Assembly (NCBI GenBank): GCA_963070105.1
Contig: OY718807.1
Coordinates: 2,299,001-2,363,000, forward strand
Source of the DNA: Litomosoides sigmodontis
Taxonomy: Eukaryota > Nematoda > Chromadorea > Rhabditida > Onchocercidae
Direction: 5' to 3'
Length of the DNA: 64,000 nt
Part shown: one piece after another, positions 1-11,628 of the stretch
Position numbering within the stretch: the stretch's first letter is position 1
How the letters are laid out: every line of letters begins with the position of its first letter
Notes under the pieces: model-generated
Told to the model about the DNA's origin: nothing
The model's database searches: none
What the model saw: the letters and a program-made list of their open reading frames with translations, nothing else
Made by a program: the position numbers and the translations under genes

Positions 1-312
1 GAAATATTCGTTAAAATTTAAAGAAAGAAAAAGAAATGACGGCATTTTTACACTGTCTGTCGAATAAGTCGCTTTTTATCATTATCATCATGACCATTAT
101 CAACATTTTCTTTACCGAATGATAGTCCATATGCACCACCAATGTATCTTTTAGTTTCATTAAAATTCGATAATAAATTTCGTCCCATATATTTTCCTAC
201 AAAAATGACTATTCTTTAAAAATAGAAGAAAAAATTGTCAATTTTTTAGCTTAAATTGAAATTATTTTAACATTTGTTACACCTGAAATTCTTTGTAATT
301 TTCAGTAAGGCT

Positions 313-1370
313 TTAAATTTTAATTAAGATTACATTTTTTAAATTTACAATCTTTTTTTTACCCAAATAACTCGCCCGACGTTCGTTGAATCCTTGCAAA
401 GCAATTAATACATTACACTCTTCAATCCTATCAACTTTATCACATCCTTTCAGCTTATCATTGTAGTATAGGTCAGCTGGACATGACATTTCCGACGATT
501 GACCACGAAAGCAGCGATAATAAGTTGTTGAGCATTTGCCGCTACCGTAAATACCATCCTTTCTATTCGAGCAATCAAGTGAGATACTGTAAGCACAGTT
601 CCATGGAAATTTCAAGTAAAAAATGCAGTCATCACTTCATGCTTCAACAATTCAATGAGCTAAAATTTGAGAAGTGTTGTAGAAAAGATGTGTAGAGGAA
701 GCAAAACTTACTCTACTTTCACAATCGTTCGATTGCTCTCCACGCTAAAAATTATCAAAATTATGAGTGATTTTCAAAATTATTTTGAAATCTGATGTAA
801 AATTATTGAATGTAAGTTGAAATTATTTTTCTCTAAAATGCTTACTTATTAAGGCAAGCAATAATTCGCTTTGCTTTTTCACATTTAGCCGTTTCAACGT
901 TAAATTTTAGACCATCGCCACATCTATACACATATAGCTTGCCGTTATAACATCTCATAAATTTTGATGAGCAACCACGTGCGTAAAGTCCATTGGAATT
1001 ACGTCTGCTACAGTCAGGAACAGCTAATTCACGAAGCAGTTCAGCCACTGATAACAGTTCATGTTTTAATTTTTAAATGAAAAAAAATTAAATGCTAATT
1101 TTCACTTCTTCTATCACAAACAAATAAAAACTGTATAAAGCTGTCTTATAAAATGCTATTTATTATGAATATGTGTTATTGATTAAATTTAAATATTAAT
1201 TTAATCAATTTCTTTTGGTTGAACAAGTTTCCTTTTAATTCGCAAAAAGTTGAACTAACAACAATTATTGCTTTAAATTTTATTACACACGGACTGAATG
1301 ACTTACTTCCGGAAGCATTCTCGATCAGATTTATTTGAAGAGAAATGATCAATAAAGCAGCCAAAATCAT
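313..1370 (-). CDS. Secreted protein with two peritrophin-A chitin-binding domains
   Basis: Four exons can be joined in phase: 1370-1307, 1047-846, 744-712 and 586-313, giving about 190 residues. Exon 1 encodes a hydrophobic signal peptide (MILAALLIISLQ...). Exon 2 holds one six-cysteine CBM14/peritrophin-A domain (from PDC to IIAC, with the typical aromatic spacing FMRCYNG). Exon 4 holds the second (LDCSNRKDG to RIEEC, also six cysteines). Such domains bind chitin in eggshell, pharynx or cuticle-associated matrices of nematodes. The role of this protein is inferred from the domains only. Exon 2 also reads straight into a stop just past the donor, so an alternative one-domain product is possible. 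The last exon may instead splice at a GTAAAA near position 365 and continue off the left edge, so the 3' end is uncertain. Confidence 0.72.
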
Positions 1371-2702
1371 CCTGTAATAACAGATGATTGTTGAATAGGC
1401 TTAGAAATTTAGAACTAAAATAAAACCAATGGCATGAAAAGCAATGAGTGAAGGAAAAGGAAGGAATGGTTTTCAACATTAAATTTTAATCTCGGAAAGC
1501 AATCTCAAAAATTCAACGCATGTAGCGCCGTCTTGAAGAATTTTTTCACATTTTCAGATAGACATTTCAGTGAAAAGGATTTCTCATAAGGCTTATAAAA
1601 ATATCTTTTTACAGTAATGTTTTTCATGCCATTCATCATGATTGGGCTCGTTGCTGAATGAACAACTATTATGAAATGTATATGGAAATTTAGCTCAAAT
1701 TTAAAATTTGAAGAAAATGAAAAACAATAAAAGATGTAGAAGCAATGAATTCATTTTATATACGATATTATAAACTACTATTTGTAAAATAGAATTTTAA
1801 TGAAATATTGATAGTGTCATAAATGATGTTTCTATAACTAATAATCAATGAGCTAATTAATAATTTCCGTAATTAATACACTGTATTATCTAAGCCTTGA
1901 TATTTGATAATATATGCTAATCAAATTATTTGAAATTATAAATGCTGCACAATTTATAGAAATAGACAAGATTATATAAAGCACTGGTAAATTAATTTCA
2001 TAAACTGTTTCAGCTTGTTTCAACCTGGTAGAATTCACTAAAATCTAAGATCGTAATTGTGGCAAAATATTACTTTTTTAAATTTTTCAACGTTTAAAAC
2101 GATTTCTTTACAGTTCCACATATGAACTAAATTCAGTTCTCTCGATGATCGGCCTATTTGTCGTCAAAAAAAAAAAAAGCTGTTGAAAGAAATCTTTGAG
2201 TAGCGCAAGCTGACGAACAATCAAAACATCCATTTCAATAAAGTCAACATATTCACGTTCAGTATTTTAGAATAACTTTGTAAATTATTGGGAGGAGGAA
2301 AAAAGAAACGAAACAGTTCTACGTGCCATCATCAACTTTAGCTACCTGTTAATACGGCAGTGTATATTGCATGTGATTTGAAAGTATCTGCCAAATTTCA
2401 TCATGTGAGTGAATTTTCATCCTAAAACGGAAGTATTAGATGAGGAAAATTTGTTGAGCATTTCACAATCATATTGAATGCTTAGCCAAAATGGCATAAT
2501 TTTCAATTAGTTTTTTCAGTCATAATTCTCTACATTATTTATGTATGCCACTCGATTTGCTAATTTTCTAATTTATGGCAAAATTCTATTTTAGGGATAA
2601 TATCTGAATCTTCCTCCCCCCCCCCCCCCCCCCCCCTCCCATAAATGTTTCAGCTCATATTCATTCAGATTATTCACACACTGTTCATTTTTTGTTCCTC
2701 AG
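1371..2702. other. Intergenic AT-rich stretch
   Basis: No open frame with supportable splicing or protein similarity was seen here. The stretch contains a run of about 21 C residues at 2616-2636, listed separately. Confidence 0.5.
2616..2636. repeat. Poly(C)21 homopolymer
   Basis: An uninterrupted run of about 21 C bases lies in strongly AT-rich DNA. It is followed by T and three more C bases. Such a run is prone to length error in sequencing, so the exact length is uncertain. Confidence 0.9.
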
Positions 2703-2786
2703 CAATATCGTGTAGAGGACGAAAGCGATAATGATGTTCCAGGAAGTGATGATGATGATGATGATGATGATAATGTGATAAAGTAA
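2703..2786 (+). CDS. Possible orphan terminal exon with an acidic tail
   Basis: A good acceptor (TTGTTCCTCAG) precedes an in-frame stretch QYRVEDESDNDVPGS, then eight Asp codons (GAT x8 at 2748-2771), NVIK and a stop. The first half does not look like random sequence and the acidic C-terminus is protein-like. No upstream exons could be connected between the left edge and here. It may be the last exon of an unresolved plus-strand gene or only a GAT microsatellite in noncoding DNA. Confidence 0.25.
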   Translation, partial: QYRVEDESDNDVPGSDDDDDDDDNVIK

Positions 2787-3848
2787 TATGAATTCTGATA
2801 AAAATTGGCAGAGATTTTAGCTGTTTCAAGCAGTTTCGTAAGTTTTTCACTTGCTTATAGCACATTAATTAGTTTATTATAAATATTCAATTTATTCAAA
2901 TTAATTATAAAGATTCAAATGATGCATAATGATTAGTAAGGTAATGCACAAAAAATTCCCATTAATTACTAAAAAATCGACGATGTTTTCTCAGTTGGCA
3001 TTGAGAAGACTTGCACTGTAGCACAGTGAGATTCTTTTCTAACGTGGTCCGTGGTCCGTGTTTCTTTTGATTACACTGTTGGAAGTATCTGGCGTTTTCA
3101 TTACGCATGTATGCTTCTGTGACGTGTGCGTTACGTGTGACTCGAACCTAACCATGCTATTTTTCTCTTATCTTCTGAAACTCTAAACTTATTTGGATTC
3201 GAAAATGGAAAGTGAAATCTAATAATGTAGCATAAAATAGTTTATGTTTACTGACTTCATTTGGTAGATAATGCAAAGACTTGACGTGACGTAGAGGTGT
3301 TACATTGTAACTGCATATATTTATTTCGTTGATAATTTAGACTCTTTTCCTTCTGTGTTTTGCTGCACTTGTTGTTATGCTTTTCTCAGGAAAAGGAGTA
3401 AGTTGAACTCGAAGTTGAAATGAGAGGCCTGTTTCAAATTGCGAACTTTTCATCAATTAGCATATTATTCGCGTAGTATTTTGGCTAATTTGAATTGTGT
3501 TGTTAAATTCAGGCCAATTTGCAATTCCATTTTGTTCTTATGACGCAAACTTGGTGTTGTTTGAGTGGCACGAAGGTCTGAATAAGAGTTGAAATGAGAT
3601 GAGTGGGTAGGATAAAAGAATGATCGCGTGGTTTTGATTATTACATTCATCTGGTACAAGTACAAATTGTTTGTTATCTTCGAATGTGTCTTTTTTTATC
3701 TCGACTAAACTGCTATTTTGCTGTCTTTTGACAAGGATATTTGAGCACAATAGAGGGAATTCGTTCGGACTATTCTTCAGTATTTGGAGCTTAGCGAATT
3801 AACTGTTAGTAAAGCAGTACGGAAAATGATTTCGGAGTTTTAAAGCTA
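2787..3848. promoter_or_regulatory. Upstream region of the MRGBP homologue
   Basis: About 1.1 kb without a supportable gene. It contains a short tandem duplication (GTGGTCCGTGGTCCGTG near 3043-3060) and clusters of CGTG/ACGT words around 3040-3150 and 3280. It is inferred to hold the promoter of the gene starting at 3849. No TATA box or other motif was identified. Confidence 0.3.
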
Positions 3849-5286
3849 ATGGAAGAAGAAAATTCAGTGTCAGTGAGTGCTTACGAAAGGTTAATTATGG
3901 AAGAAGAATTACAGCAATCCCCATCATCGTCCGAATGGTGCAGTGATTCTGAAATACGTCTTTTTAAAAAACTCTTATTCCATAAACCAGCAGGTATGTT
4001 CTGATACATTTTTTTGTAAATTTGTAAATTCCATAATTTATCTTGTTCTCATAATCCTTGTACAACTGTAAGCTGCGGTCCACTTCTCATTTCTCCTCAA
4101 TCCAGTGCGAGGAGACATGAAACAGGTGTGAAAATTAAATTTCTTAAACTTTCCATATGTAAATTTTGCAGGTGTTTCGAAGCATTTCCACATGGGTTGT
4201 CTTGTTGATTATATGAATAACGTTTATGAAGACGAAGATACAGATTTTGAGGATGTTTTGACATCAGAGGATTTAAGTGAGCTCACTACGAAAAGAAATA
4301 CTACAGGAAAACCACGGGTTTTTAGACCGAAGTACAAAATAAGACCAACTGCAGAATTGGTTAGTTAATTACCGCATTGGATCTCACTGCTTTGCTTTGT
4401 ACGTTCATTCATTAACGGTGAAGTTGTATTGTTGATTGAATGTAATTTAAATGATGCAGCTATTGTTGTGAAAACTAACTACAGTCTGTAATTGACGATC
4501 TATCATAAAAATACAATGTTTTATGTAAAATTACATGGATTCGCACTGCTGATTGAATGTTGATTGAAAAATTATAAGCTGTAGCTCGTAATTTTGTTTA
4601 ATTCTATCAGTTGTAGAACCACTTATACAGTTGAGATTTCAGAATGGGGAGTGATAGATCGTACACGTTTAATTAAATGAAGTGCCGCAAAAGTTAAAGC
4701 CACGTTAAATAAGTCCAACATTTTGCAAACATGAAATGAAAGTCAAAGTGGTTTGATGCAGCACCGGCTTTTCAAACATTCTTCTATTAAAATTCATTAA
4801 TTCCAGATTTGGAGAAAATTAGAAAGCATGTATGATATGAAGGAAATTGAAAAAAATGAAGCAGTACCTGAAGGTTTGCTAAAAGAAGCAGAATTTTGTT
4901 TACCAGAAGATGATTTCGGTGATTTGTTACGTAAGAAAGATGAGTTGAACAGAGGTTTTGTTGCTCCCCAAACTGGTAGCAGTCAGTCAACTTTACGAAG
5001 AAAGCAAAGGGATTCGGGTATGTATTATTATCGTGCTGAATTTATTGAAAAAATTTTTTGCTCAGTATAATTGGTGGTTGTCCAATTCTCATTGATACCA
5101 CCGATGATTGAATTTTGGAAAGGTTCCATTATCTTATTAATTTTATAAGGAGCACATAAAAGCAATGCTAAGTTGGGGCTTAGGGCGGTATCTAAAATTT
5201 TGCCATTACCATACTGTAATTTGGTGATATTGTTTGATTTCAAATGTTATTTAGTGATTTTAGCTCCCCTAATCGCCGTTGGATAA
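3849..5286 (+). CDS. MRGBP: MRG-binding protein / EAF7 homologue (NuA4/TIP60 subunit)
   Basis: Exons 3849-3993, 4172-4359 and 4807-5017 join in phase. A short last exon at 5264-5286 (APLIAVG, stop) completes about 188 residues, close to human MRGBP. The hallmark block is split over the exons: RLFKKLLFHKPAGVSKHFHM, then after an acidic insert of about 40 residues, IWRKLESMYDM and a Pro/Glu-rich segment ending FCLPEDDFGDLL. These match the CT20/EAF7 family (HKPVGVNRHFHM and IWDHLSTMYDM in the human protein). The family is a subunit of the NuA4/TIP60 histone acetyltransferase complex and binds MRG15-type chromodomain proteins in the nucleus. The acidic insert between the two conserved blocks is longer than in the human protein. 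The last exon is the least certain part; the frame also runs on to a stop at 5070 if the donor is not used. Confidence 0.85.
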
Positions 5287-7847
5287 ACTATATTGTATTT
5301 CCTGTGAAGAAAGGCGGGATTTGCGGAATCAAGTCATTTGATATGTTGTGCATGAAATTTTGCAATTGAAAATATAGATTAGGAAATTAATTTAACTGTC
5401 AGGTTTTCGTGATACTTAAATTTATAGTTTTTGTGAATGTTTGCGGAAAAATATTTGCGATTTCTTTATTGTAAATCCCAAATATTTTTTCTGTTTGGCT
5501 TAATAACTAGCTCAAGGTAATTCTGCCTTTGTTTCATAAATGGAATTTGTTAACGATTTTGTAAAGTAACTTCATTTAGAACACAAAGGTAGGGTTAAGA
5601 TGTTGCTTTTATTATTTGCTTGTTTTGTTGTGAAAGTTTTTGGATTTGTAGACCAACTATTTTGCAAAAAAGATTGATTGGGGAATTTTAAGAAAATATT
5701 ACTGTTAGAGTAGGTCGCTGGGTAGTTTGTAGGTGGAAATACTGACAATATTGATTGTGGAACACTGGTAGGTATATTCTTTGAAGTAAATTCCGACTAT
5801 CAGAGTAGACAACCGTGATAAAAAAAACTGTTGTGAATTAAAGACCTATGCTTCATTCTCCCCTTTGGAGTGGGCAATTCTGCATGTTGTCGAGATCGGA
5901 AAAAACTAATCCTCTTCCATCGTATATCATTACATCTCCTTTCACTAATAGGAAGTTGGTTGTTGACTGACATTCTGTTCCTATCTAACCGTAGCAATAA
6001 TTTATGTCGTTATTCTTGTTCTATTTATTTGAGAAGAGTTGGATTAATGCTTGTCCGTTTATTTCCTTTTGAGAGTCGAGAGCTTCACGAAATTGTGAAG
6101 TTGTTGCTGAAGTAGTCGTTTAATCTGAGTTTACTGATAATGATAGTCTGAGAAAGGCCTTAGTGCACGCGGTTCGAGTAATGTTACTACATTTTATGGC
6201 AGGTATTCTTATGTGCGTCCTGGTATACAGGTTAATCTTGAGTAAAGTAGCGTTTCTCATTGAATTATTCTTACAATGCCATCTTTAATTGGAATTCCCG
6301 TTAACCACTCATAGTTTTCCTTCGCGGATGATTGGTTTGATATTACGGCCATAAGAGTTATTAGTAATAACGAGCTGATTGGAGAACTTGAATTACTTTT
6401 AACCTCTGTAGACCGTAGGTCGGTGTCCTATTGGTTCTGCGTCATCATGTAAGGGTTCTTGTTGGACAACTAATGTTGTATGTTGTTTCAGGACTCTCCT
6501 GATTAAATTTGAGAGGGTACAACATGTCGGGACATTTTAATTTGTGTTATGGGTCTTTTGTTTGTCATGATAGGACTGGTTCGCGCTGTCTACTAGCTTG
6601 CTAGGAGCTTATTCGATTCTGTTTACCAGGTTTCGGTATGATAGAAGAAGTTCTGTATCCTTGCGATTGTTGACGAAGGATATAACTTAATTGTAGTTCA
6701 TTGGCAGGATGATAACTTGTAAAACAGTACTGAAGTTCACAAGTACATGGTGCGAATAAACTGTGTTGAGGAGTTGAGCCGGAGGGAGAGTGTTGGTGGA
6801 ACGACTGGTTAGTAGTTTAACTTCTGATGGGAAGTGATTTTAGTAAGAATTAGTAGGTGAGGAGGGTAAAGTTCAGGTGACTCGCACCATGTAGGAGTAG
6901 TTTTGTCTGCGACTTAAGAATTTAACAGTGATGATTACTAATGCTGGTGGAAGAATTAGATAAAATTGACGCATGGGGAGGAATTTCCTTTGATGGTAAA
7001 ATCGGTGCAAGCGGTATCTTAAGACATCTTAATAATATATTTTTTAATAATAATAATATTTTAGTAATACATTTTTAATAGTAACATATTTTAATAATTT
7101 TTGATAAATTCAGGTTTTTGTTAGCAATTAATAAGCTAATAAAAAAACCTGAAGATGAGTGAGAGATCTTTTCTCTAACTTTAAATGAAATAAAAGTTGT
7201 GGTTTATTAGAAAATCTTCATTTAAAGTTTGTAGTCTTTTACTGGTTAGTTGTTTCTACATTTGTCTAAAATTTGTCGTGTGAAGTTACGTGTCTGAATT
7301 TCTTTTATGCTCAATAAATGCTTTGGTTTTAATTGGTTTAGAATGTGTTGCAACGAAAATTACTGTTGTGACTGTTGAAATGCTTTTGACCATTTCAATA
7401 AAGGAATAAAATACCGTATATTTCGGGAAATTTTAAAAAAAACAGAAAAACAGATTATCGCCTGTACAAATAATTTTGATATGCACAAGAATTTTACAAA
7501 TTATTGCCATAAGATTTTGATGAAAATTTTTTTGCAGAAAAGTCACACCAATGGTGAATTCAGGGGTTTGTTTCTGTTTCCAAAACTTTGTTTCCGGAAA
7601 TTTGAAATGTTTGGTGGAAAAGTGATCTTCGAAGTTAATATTTTGATATTCAGTCTCAAGAAAATATAAGCATAGTTGTTTGCAGCGACAGAAAAGCACA
7701 AAAAGTACCGTCGATTCGAAAATGTCAAAGAAAATTGGCACTGATAGTGCAAAAGTGCGACTTCATTTTCGAGCTTCTCAATGAAATTATCAATTTGGAA
7801 ATTTTCATTTTCACATATGAAACATTTTACAGATAAAATGTGAGCAT
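5287..7847. other. 2.5-kb intergenic stretch, T/G-rich, no gene seen
   Basis: Neither strand shows a frame with recognisable protein similarity or a coherent exon series. From about 5500 to 7000 the plus strand is visibly richer in T and G and less AT-rich than the flanks. Several overlapping short frames at 7433-7878 look like chance. A splice acceptor at 7831-7832 belongs to the next gene. Confidence 0.4.
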
Positions 7848-10800
7848 ATGTGGCCAACACCAGCGGATATGGCATCATTAAAGGGTAAACCGCATTCAGA
7901 ATGGGTACAGCCTGAGCCTTTATCAGTTCAGCGCATTGATTTTTATTTGGGTCGTGTTCCAGAATGGTATATCGAGCAAAAATTCCTGAAAAATCCTGGT
8001 ATTTTTCCCCCTAAGAAAATACTTCCATCAATTTTAATTTTTTACAAATTACATAAGTTTCATGTCATGACTTTTTTAAACAGCACAAATATTTTTCGTT
8101 TACAAAAGAGAGAGTATTAAATGAAACTTCACTTCCGCATCGGTAATATTAAGTAACCAAATTTAGTTCAATTATTGTTGCTTCAATTGCTCTGCAAATT
8201 CAAAATTTTCTAATAAAACCTCAAAACTTGTTTTTTTTTTCCTGACATCCGTTGATTGATGCTTAGGAGATTATTTACTCGCGCGTGGTCATAACAACAA
8301 ATTACGTTTGTCAATAAAATCACATGAACCGAACAATCCTGTAGTACATTTACCCATTGAATTTTGTCAAACAAAACAGGTCAGAAGTGTCATCATATTG
8401 CATTCATAGAAATATGTGTATAATGAAACGAAATGATGTGTATTACATCATTGCATTAAACCAATGAAAAAAGTGAAATAATTCGATTTCATCTTAACAA
8501 ATATTAGTTAAGGAATGTTTTCTAATATTTTATTTTTCAGGTAAAATTCATTAGTTATTTTCCAGATACGGGGTGATAGGAATTATTACTACCGAATTGA
8601 GAATACCGTTTTACAGAATCGATCGGTTTGGGGATTAATTCAATCGTATCAAAAGAGTAATGTAGGTGATACTTTATGATATTCATACCAGTGTCTCATT
8701 ATTTAAACTTTTCATTCTCCTTTTTTACTTGCATAAAATGTAAAATTTGAAAAGTTTTAGCTTAATGTTTAGGTTCAAAGTTCGAATTGTAAATTGCATG
8801 AAATGAAATGATTGGGTTTGGGAAGGTACAATTTGATAAAATTAGAATCCGTTCCTACAGAATCCATCCAGCAAACTTAGAATCACACTTTGATCAAAAA
8901 AAATCTTAAAAAAAGGTTAAATCGATCAATCCTTCTGTTTAGGTGAATAGTTTGAAGATAAACACAAAACGTGATGTGCGCCTAATAGAACCAGTATTAC
9001 CATGTCAGGGATGTCGTTACCTGACGACTGAATACTCATTTCTAAACATGCAAATTAAAGAAAAGTCAGAAATAAATATTGGTGATTTAGTTTGCAAAGG
9101 TGAAAAGTCAACAGTAAGATATCTTTCTAGTTTTAAGCATTTATTCCTCAATTCATAAAATCTATATGTGCTAATATATGACTATCGCTTAATTGATTGC
9201 TCCGAGAGGTCGATCGTTCAAATTTTTAGATTTACAAAGCAATTCGTTATATCACCAAAAAAGGTGTGGTTAAAACGGTAACGGAACAGCCAATAATTTT
9301 GAAGGAAATGGATGACTGTACTGAAGCGGTGCTGGACAACATATTCAGAGTAAAATTATCATTTAACTTTTCCCTGAAATTTCAGTAGTGGTAAACTGGT
9401 CCAATTAAAAAACCTTTTATTAAATCAATCTTAGATGAATGAAAAAAAAATGAGATCGTTGATTATTGCGGAATAAATATCTCTTACAATGAACATCTGA
9501 ATTAAAACCTTTTTGGAAATTCTGGTGTGATTTTTCCATCACCTTTCGGATAAAAGATCCATTTCCTTCAAGTGATTCAAGATTCAAGTGATCCTTCAAG
9601 TAATCAAAAGATCCATAGTTTCACAAAACGTTCTGCAATTATTCGACAACTCATTGTTAACTGTAATTATCTTACCGCATATCGCAGCGGTAAGATAATT
9701 ACAATTAACAATGAGATCTATTAATAAAATCATATTTACAACTGGTTCAGTTATGAGTGAAAGGAAAACCGATTAAGCTTCAGGAATTGCATATAGTAAG
9801 TACAATTCGACACCAAATAGGCTCTCAAAGGGTAGTGAATGTTGAAGGAATTATGGTTTTTGGTCGACCATACTATATCGCTTATGCGTTATGTAAGAAA
9901 GGGTCATTAGTACAATATCTTGCAACGAATACTATCGGCATGGATGTTCGAATAAAGGTCATTTTTTAACTTTTTTCTTGTCTGAAAAATTTGGAAAATT
10001 TTTGGAATAACTTATGCAGAAAATGCTTGTGCAAATGTTGAACAGTAATAATATTCGGCCGAAAGATCCTCACACGGTCTAAAATATTTGAAGCAAACTT
10101 CACTTTTTCAATGCCTTCAACTTTTTTTTGTATGAAGGAGATATTGCAAAATGTAGCATATACGCTGCATCACTGTCATAAAATTTCCATTATCCATGGA
10201 AATTTGAGAGCTAAAAATATATTTGTTGATAACGCTGATAAAACATCCAAACCGATTTACTGCATTGGAGGTTTTCATCATGCAGTTATGGCCAAGCAAG
10301 TTCTTTTGCTTATTTTTTTCACGTGAAAATAAAATAGACTTAAAAATTATTCCAAAGTTTTGGATACTACTTGGAAAGTAATAACATTTAGAGTCCAGAA
10401 AATGAACCACTTCCTTTGAGTATCTTTAAGTTGCTCTCAACGACCAACAGAGGGAGCTTAAACTATCTAACAGTTCAAGTGAATTTAGGTCAAAAAAAGT
10501 AAATCCGAATGAATTACCAAATAAACGTTGGCTTGCACCGGAAGTTCTAACAACAAAACTATTGACGCCCGAATCAGACGTATTTGCATTTGCATTCCTG
10601 ATGTATGAAGTTCTTACAATGAAAGTGCCACATGAGACAATTGAGGATAAAAAGGTGCTCGACTATATCGGCAAAAATCCGTATGTCCGTCCAAGTGCGT
10701 CCATTTTTTAAATTTCATTGCTTTAACACTTATTACTACGCTCTGTCTAACCGGAATTTCATTCCACACAGCACCATTGCAGCAGTACCATCAACAGTTC

Positions 10801-10901
10801 CCAATTGGCTGAGAGAATTGGTGAATGAGTGCTGGAGCGCACGACCGGAAAAAAGACCTAAAATGTCAAATATATGGCATGAATTGAAGAATAACATATG
10901 A
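7848..10901 (+). CDS. Fer-like SH2-tyrosine kinase family member, predicted pseudokinase
   Basis: Exons: 7848-7998, 8267-8379, 8566-8661, 8943-9113, 9230-9349, about 9758-9957, 10020-10076, 10138-10295, 10489-10694 and 10783-10901. Exons 1-3 encode an SH2 domain (FYLGRVPEWYIEQKFLKNPG, then GDYLLARG, where GxFLVRES is expected). The rest is a tyrosine-kinase fold: a lysine in PIILKEMD, a helix-C-like LQEL, WLAPEVL in place of WMAPE, SDVFAFAFLMYE and CWSARPEKRP. Catalytic motifs are lost: HRDLAARN reads HGNLRAKN, DFG reads GFH (within CIGGFHHA), and the glycine loop reads CKGEKSTIY. Nematodes have a large family of short Fer-like SH2 kinases; this member is probably a scaffold or regulator. The intron after 10295 appears to use a GC donor (GCAAGT). 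The exon 5/exon 6 junction could not be put in phase with canonical sites. A trans-splice-like acceptor lies 15 bases before the ATG. Confidence 0.82.
9650..9715. repeat. Near-perfect 29-bp inverted repeat (hairpin) in an intron
   Basis: Arms at 9650-9678 and 9687-9715 are complementary over 29 bp with one mismatch, separated by an 8-base loop. It lies in the intron upstream of the exon ending at 9957 in the SH2-pseudokinase gene. Confidence 0.9.
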
Positions 10902-11628
10902 TGACAAATCATACGAATTAATTTTCACTGTTCTCTTTTACAATACATATCTGCTACTACCGACGAAATAACCATCCGTACTTCTCACTAAAGAAATGAT
11001 ATTCGCAGCAGAAGGAGAAACGGTCGCAAGCTGTCCCCAACTCCATGTTCAGGTCATCATCATATGTAGCCAATTCGTACATTCCGACCTAATAAAAAGT
11101 GCTATATGGTCTATGATCATTATATATCGACATACATTATCTCTTCTCCCCGACTGTTTCCTTCCGTTTCCGCCCCCAGTTCCGGCTATTTTCACATGCA
11201 TGAAGAAGATAGAGAAGGATGCAGTTGGATCTGCTTCCGTTTCCTGTCTTGGCTAATATCACTCTATACGAATAAAAAGAGAAGAACGTGAGAATGGAAG
11301 GAAGACGTGATTTAGCATTTCAAATATGGTCGGTGTACACGTATGGATGGTGAATTGCATATGCGTGGCATGGAGGTGTTCGTTGGGGCGGGAAGGTTTT
11401 CTAAAGGTAAAAGTTAGAGGCAAAGTGAGGGGATTGTCTTGATTTGCTAATTTGTTTCTGTGATTTTATCACTACATAATGCTGTCGTGCTATTAATTGC
11501 TATGTAGAGATATGAAGAAACACTTCACGAAAATAATGAGCAAAATTTGTGCGTGTGACGTCACGTATAACAAGCATATCGTGTTATGTTTATATGGTGT
11601 AGCATGCGTGTCGTATATTTTTTTCCGG
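10902..11628. other. Intergenic region between the pseudokinase and NUP107
   Basis: No supportable gene. It contains a pyrimidine-rich patch with CCGCCCCCAG around 11140-11190, unusual against the AT-rich background. It is inferred to contain the 3' end of the upstream gene and the NUP107 promoter. The frame open from 11497 extends the first NUP107 exon upstream, so 5' coding sequence may begin there. Confidence 0.35.

Noticed and set aside
2674..2865. Minus-strand frame with a His run
   Set aside because: It is the complement of the GAT repeat and has no other protein-like content.
7433..7878. Overlapping frames of 62-111 codons upstream of the SH2-kinase gene
   Set aside because: They are mutually overlapping on both strands, AT-biased and unlike any recognised protein; the real gene starts after the acceptor at 7832.
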